DNA of 40,797 nucleotides from NCBI RefSeq assembly GCF_002836715.1, contig NZ_PJAT01000106.1, forward strand, positions 1 through 40,797, given 5' to 3'. Source of the DNA: Psychrobacter sp. 4Dc. Lineage in GTDB: Bacteria; Pseudomonadota; Gammaproteobacteria; Pseudomonadales; Moraxellaceae. Shown here piece by piece: positions 37,348-40,797 of this stretch (positions are counted from its first letter, which is position 1; each line of letters starts with the position of its first letter). Under the pieces are notes generated by a model. It searched no databases. It saw only the letters and a program-made list of their open reading frames with translations, and had not been told where the DNA came from. Both the position numbers and the translations under genes were made by a program.

Positions 37348-38817
37348 TCACAATGGATACTGAATTCCTTGATCGAGAATACTGACCCATTGGCGTTGAC
37401 TAAATTCATCAAAATTAGCTGGTCCACCAAAACGACCACCATAGCCTGATTCACCCATACCGCCAAAAGGTACATGGTATTCATTGTTTACGGTCTGATC
37501 GTTAATATGAATCATACCACTTTTGATTTCTTTGGCTAAATTAAATGCTGCTGCGGTACGACGGCTATGGATTGCAACAGCAAGTCCATATTTAGATGAA
37601 TTGACAATATCAATTGCTTCGTCAATATCATCAAATATTAAAACAGGAGCCACAGGGCCAAAGATTTCATCGGTAAAAATTGGATCATCCTTATTGATAT
37701 TGGTAACTATGGTAGGATGATAGAATAATTTGTCACCTCTACCGCCACATTCTAGAACGGCACCTTGACTTACAGCATTCTCTACCATATCAGAGACTTT
37801 TTGGTGTTGTGCTGCATTGATGAGTGGACCTAAATGTGTATCTGGTGAAGATGGATCTCCAACTTTAAGAGATAATGCTTTTTGCTTTAACTTCTGAATA
37901 TAAGAATCTGCAACATTACGATGAACTAGATGGCGCCCAGTTTGCATACAAATTTGCCCTTGATGCAGGAAAGTCCCCCAAACTGCGTTATTTACAGCTA
38001 TATCCAAGTCGGCATCTTCACAGATAATCATGGCATTATTTCCACCCAATTCCAGTGCACATTTTTTTAATTGTTTAGCACAAGATTCAGCAATTTTTTT
38101 ACCTACGCCAGTTGAACCTGTAAATGAAATCATATTAACTTGGTGATGGTTAACTAGAGCTTCGCCAATTTGACTTTCTCCGTTTAAAACCTGAAATACA
38201 CCTTCAGGTAATTCAGCCATTTCAAATAACCATGCCAATAAGGCTCCACCTGTGATATTACTAAATTCAGATGGTTTCAAAATGACACTGTTACCCATGG
38301 CTAAAGCCGGAGCTATAGAGCGAATGGACAGAAGCAATGGGAAGTTCCATGGGGAAATTACTCCAACTACCCCTAGAGGTACACGTTGCCATACATTCGT
38401 TCTGTTTGGGATAGAAGAAGGGAAAACTTCTCCCGAAGCTGCCATAGGCATAGAAGATGCCATATAAAGCTGCTCAATACAGGCGTTTGCCTCCCAACCA
38501 GCTTTTAATAAAGTCGAGCCGCATTCCTGAACATTCCAGTCAATGAAAGTTTGAATGTTTTTTTCGAACCATTGAGCTGCTTTTCTTATAATTTTTGCAC
38601 GTACTTCAAAAGTACTGCTTTTCCATAAAATTTGTGCTTGAGTAGCAATCTCAGCAGAAGTATTTACATTGTCTGTAGAAGCCAATTGAACCGATGATAG
38701 AATATTACCATTAGCTGGATTCACAATATTGCGGGATTTATGATTTGTTTTAACCCATTTGCCTTGGAAAATATGATCCTTCCAAATATGACCCGTACTA
38801 TTTATCTGATTATTCAT
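37348..38817 (-). CDS. Benzaldehyde dehydrogenase (aldehyde dehydrogenase superfamily)
   Basis: This NAD(P)-dependent enzyme oxidises an aldehyde to its acid. The 489 residues carry the full ALDH set: Asn158 in SPWNFP, Lys181 in VILKPSEFS, the FTGSTGVGK cofactor loop, Glu256 in ALELGGNN, Cys290 in HQGQICMQTGRHL, and the EIFGPVAPV motif. The GQICMQTGRHLVHR context resembles benzaldehyde dehydrogenases (XylC/AreC/MdlD type). Its neighbours, an aromatic-acid transporter and a mandelate dehydrogenase remnant, support benzaldehyde as substrate. The ATG overlaps the transporter's last codons by 8 bp, and GGAG lies in that overlap as its ribosome site. Benzaldehyde specificity is inferred. Confidence 0.88.
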   Translation of the reverse strand: MNNQINSTGHIWKDHIFQGKWVKTNHKSRNIVNPANGNILSSVQLASTDNVNTSAEIATQAQILWKSSTFEVRAKIIRKAAQWFEKNIQTFIDWNVQECGSTLLKAGWEANACIEQLYMASSMPMAASGEVFPSSIPNRTNVWQRVPLGVVGVISPWNFPLLLSIRSIAPALAMGNSVILKPSEFSNITGGALLAWLFEMAELPEGVFQVLNGESQIGEALVNHHQVNMISFTGSTGVGKKIAESCAKQLKKCALELGGNNAMIICEDADLDIAVNNAVWGTFLHQGQICMQTGRHLVHRNVADSYIQKLKQKALSLKVGDPSSPDTHLGPLINAAQHQKVSDMVENAVSQGAVLECGGRGDKLFYHPTIVTNINKDDPIFTDEIFGPVAPVLIFDDIDEAIDIVNSSKYGLAVAIHSRRTAAAFNLAKEIKSGMIHINDQTVNNEYHVPFGGMGESGYGGRFGGPANFDEFSQRQWVSILDQGIQYPL

Positions 38818-40150
38818 AAACTTCTCCTTTTAAAGCTTGATGGGCTAATGATGATTTTTGATGTGTAAATAAACCGATTGCAACTGCACCAATAATGCCT
38901 GGAATCGCAAAGAACATAAAATTTTGCTCAAATGGTAGATCCATCGCTAAGAGGTACCCTCCAAATAAAGGACCTGAAATTGCTCCGAAACGTCCCATTG
39001 CTGCAGAGAAACTGACGCCGGTAGAACGAATATTAGCAGGATAGAAATCTGCCGCTAAGGTATGTATGACTGACATTGAACCTACGGTCGCACCGCCTGC
39101 AATTATCAGTAAAAAACTTAGAATAAATGCCGGTGGATGAAAGCCTAAAAAGCTGATGGATACAGCCGCGAGTAAATAGCCAAAGATTAGCGTAGCTTTT
39201 GCTCCCCATTTATCGGCCAGCACACCAAAAACTAATGCACCAATAATTGCTCCTAAGTTGAGGGTAACAAGGAAAGTAATACTCGAACCTAGAGAATATC
39301 CTCCGACATTCATTAGCTTTGGTAACCATGTGCTTAACCCATAAACCATAAGCATTACCATTGCAAAACCAATCCAAATCAATAAGGTTTTGGTCGCTTT
39401 ACCTTCAGTAAACAAACCAATTAATGGAATTTTTTGCTGATGAGCTGTGACATCAACTACATAATGCATATTTGGCTGATGTTTATGAGCGGGATTAAAC
39501 TTCGCTAGAGTTCTAATAACTTCGGATTGTTTGTTTTTTTGAATGAGATAACTAATTGATTCAGGTAAAGTTTTATACATAATTGGAACAACTAAGATAC
39601 AGCTACCTGCTATCCAAAACGTGACTTCCCATCCAAAGGTTGGAATTAAAAACAAACCAGATAAAGCTGAAATAATTGCACCTACTCCATAGAACGATAG
39701 CATTAAATTAATTAAACGATTACGATGACTACTAGGTGCCATTTCCTTAATAATAGTAACAAGATTAGGTACTGCCCCGCCTAATCCAACACCCGTTAAT
39801 AAGCGGCAAATAAAGAAAGTTGTTGTATCATAGGCAAAGCCATTCATTGCAACGGCTAGGCTTGATAAAATTGTACAGGCGACGATAATATTCTTTCGAC
39901 CAAATTTGTCGGCTGCCATTCCTAGAGTAACTGCACCTATCATCATACCCATTAAGGAGGCTGCGCCTAATAATCCCGCGGTTTGTGGTGTAAGGTGCCA
40001 TTCAGCCATTAAACGGGGCAATACAGAGCCATATATGACTAGGTCATAGCCATCAAATAACATAATTAAGGCACACCAAAATACTAAAATTTTATGTTGA
40101 GTATTTAATGGAGCCTTATCAATCAGTGTTGCAGCATTGATATTTTGCAT
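38810..40150 (-). CDS. Aromatic-acid MFS transporter (AAHS family)
   Basis: A 446-residue inner-membrane permease with 12 predicted helices, probably a proton symporter. The first helix motif LIMLFDGYDLVIYGSVLPRLM is characteristic of the aromatic acid:H+ symporter family (BenK, PcaK, MucK). The loop 2-3 motif appears as GMAADKFGRKNI, its half-repeat as GVLADKWGAKATLI, and CRLLTGVGLGGAVPNLVTII fits helix 4. The substrate may be mandelate, benzoylformate or benzoate, judged from the linked genes. It is the first gene of a two-gene operon with the aldehyde dehydrogenase and is divergent from a LysR gene. AAGGA stands eight bases before the ATG. Confidence 0.9.
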   Translation of the reverse strand: MQNINAATLIDKAPLNTQHKILVFWCALIMLFDGYDLVIYGSVLPRLMAEWHLTPQTAGLLGAASLMGMMIGAVTLGMAADKFGRKNIIVACTILSSLAVAMNGFAYDTTTFFICRLLTGVGLGGAVPNLVTIIKEMAPSSHRNRLINLMLSFYGVGAIISALSGLFLIPTFGWEVTFWIAGSCILVVPIMYKTLPESISYLIQKNKQSEVIRTLAKFNPAHKHQPNMHYVVDVTAHQQKIPLIGLFTEGKATKTLLIWIGFAMVMLMVYGLSTWLPKLMNVGGYSLGSSITFLVTLNLGAIIGALVFGVLADKWGAKATLIFGYLLAAVSISFLGFHPPAFILSFLLIIAGGATVGSMSVIHTLAADFYPANIRSTGVSFSAAMGRFGAISGPLFGGYLLAMDLPFEQNFMFFAIPGIIGAVAIGLFTHQKSSLAHQALKGEVYE

Positions 40151-40183
40151 TACTTCATCCTTTTGAGGCTAAAAACTATAAAA

Positions 40184-40198
40184 ATCGTACATGTCGAT
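40184..40198. promoter_or_regulatory. Candidate LysR-type T-N11-A operator
   Basis: ATCGTACATGTCGAT is an interrupted palindrome with T-N11-A spacing, in the divergent gap (40151-40378) between the transporter and the LysR gene. LysR-type regulators commonly bind such boxes. Binding by this regulator is inferred. Confidence 0.4.
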
Positions 40199-40378
40199 TT
40201 AGTTTTTGCCCAATCCCTGTTTACTATCAGATATACACTTGGACTGATGTTCTTTATCAGTCATGCATATTGATTTGTATCTTTTAGCTTAGATAGATTT
40301 TTTTTATAGAGCAAATTAATAAAATATATGTTTAAATATAACTGTTATCTATATTTGTAGTGTTGGTAGGATGAAACC

Positions 40379-40797
40379 ATGGTTGTCGATTTGAAGTTGA
40401 TAAAAGTATTTATTACAATTTTTGATACGAAGAGTGTGAGTTTAGCAGCTGAACGTTTGAATATTACCCAACCTTCGGTCAGTCATAGCCTTTCTCGGTT
40501 GCGATATTTGATGAAAGATCAATTATTTACCCGAACTAGAGAGGGAATGATTCCAACCTTTCATGCAACTCAACTATACGATTCTCTAAATCAACCTTTA
40601 TTGGATATTGAAAATGTTATCAATGAAGTGAAGGAGTTTGATTTTAGGAACAGTAATCGCTGCTTTAGAATCGCTTTGACAGATATCGGAGGTATGTATT
40701 TTTTACCTTTAATTCTCTCAAGCCTAGAGAAAATTGCTCCAAATATCGCTGTGGAAGTAATTACTGTTGATATGAAAAAGCTTTCAGATTGGCTTAT
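40379..40797 (+). CDS. LysR-type transcriptional regulator, N-terminal part (cut by window end)
   Basis: The frame runs open from the ATG at 40379 to the window end, giving 139 residues. The winged helix-turn-helix is clear: LKLIKVFITIFDTKSVSLAAERLNI then TQPSVSHSLSRLR, followed by DQLFTRTREGMIPT. The effector-binding domain begins at about residue 93 (FRIALTDIGGMYFLPLIL). AGGA lies seven bases before the start. It is divergent from the transporter/aldehyde dehydrogenase operon, the typical place for its activator, so it probably senses an aromatic acid or aldehyde. The ligand is unknown. Confidence 0.92.
   Translation, partial: MVVDLKLIKVFITIFDTKSVSLAAERLNITQPSVSHSLSRLRYLMKDQLFTRTREGMIPTFHATQLYDSLNQPLLDIENVINEVKEFDFRNSNRCFRIALTDIGGMYFLPLILSSLEKIAPNIAVEVITVDMKKLSDWL

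Overview
The window reads as chromosomal DNA of a gammaproteobacterium of the Moraxellaceae, most likely Psychrobacter. This is an inference from protein character, gene content and moderately low GC; no database search was possible.

Left part (1-20.3 kb) is ordinary chromosome: the end of an HlyD/EmrA-type export subunit, pdxH, glmM, guaB, an MscS-type channel, cysS, a PduO-type cobalamin adenosyltransferase, a proline-rich lipoprotein, a glycerophosphodiester phosphodiesterase, a membrane fatty-acid desaturase, selO, maeB, cca and a FolM/PTR1-like reductase. Most are single-gene units with clear hairpin terminators. Points of interest here are a 16-bp tandem repeat that copies the selO stop region, a palindrome upstream of the desaturase, a probable dispersed intergenic repeat after maeB, and a Cca without recognisable HD-domain metal ligands.

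Middle part (20.26-35.1 kb) is a mobile defence island. A tRNA with anticodon CAU (best match tRNA-Ile2) is followed by a tyrosine integrase, then by a 2078-residue nuclease-STAND ATPase and an overlapping 223-residue gene. These two look like an AVAST type 3 (Avs3a/Avs3b) anti-phage system. Converging on them from the right is a tightly coupled operon of three genes (186, 774 and 1087 residues). The largest protein is an oversized tyrosine recombinase with all catalytic residues. The middle one keeps the Arg-His-Arg-His framework but lacks the tyrosine. The small one has no recognisable domain. This recombinase trio is the least familiar system in the window.

Right part (35.1-40.8 kb) looks transferred from an Acinetobacter-like source: an N-terminally truncated mandelate dehydrogenase, decayed IS3 and IS5 family transposase remnants, then a benzaldehyde dehydrogenase and an aromatic-acid MFS transporter forming an overlapping operon. 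That operon is divergent from a LysR regulator cut by the window end. Together these suggest uptake and oxidation of mandelate or benzaldehyde to benzoate, with the first step now broken.
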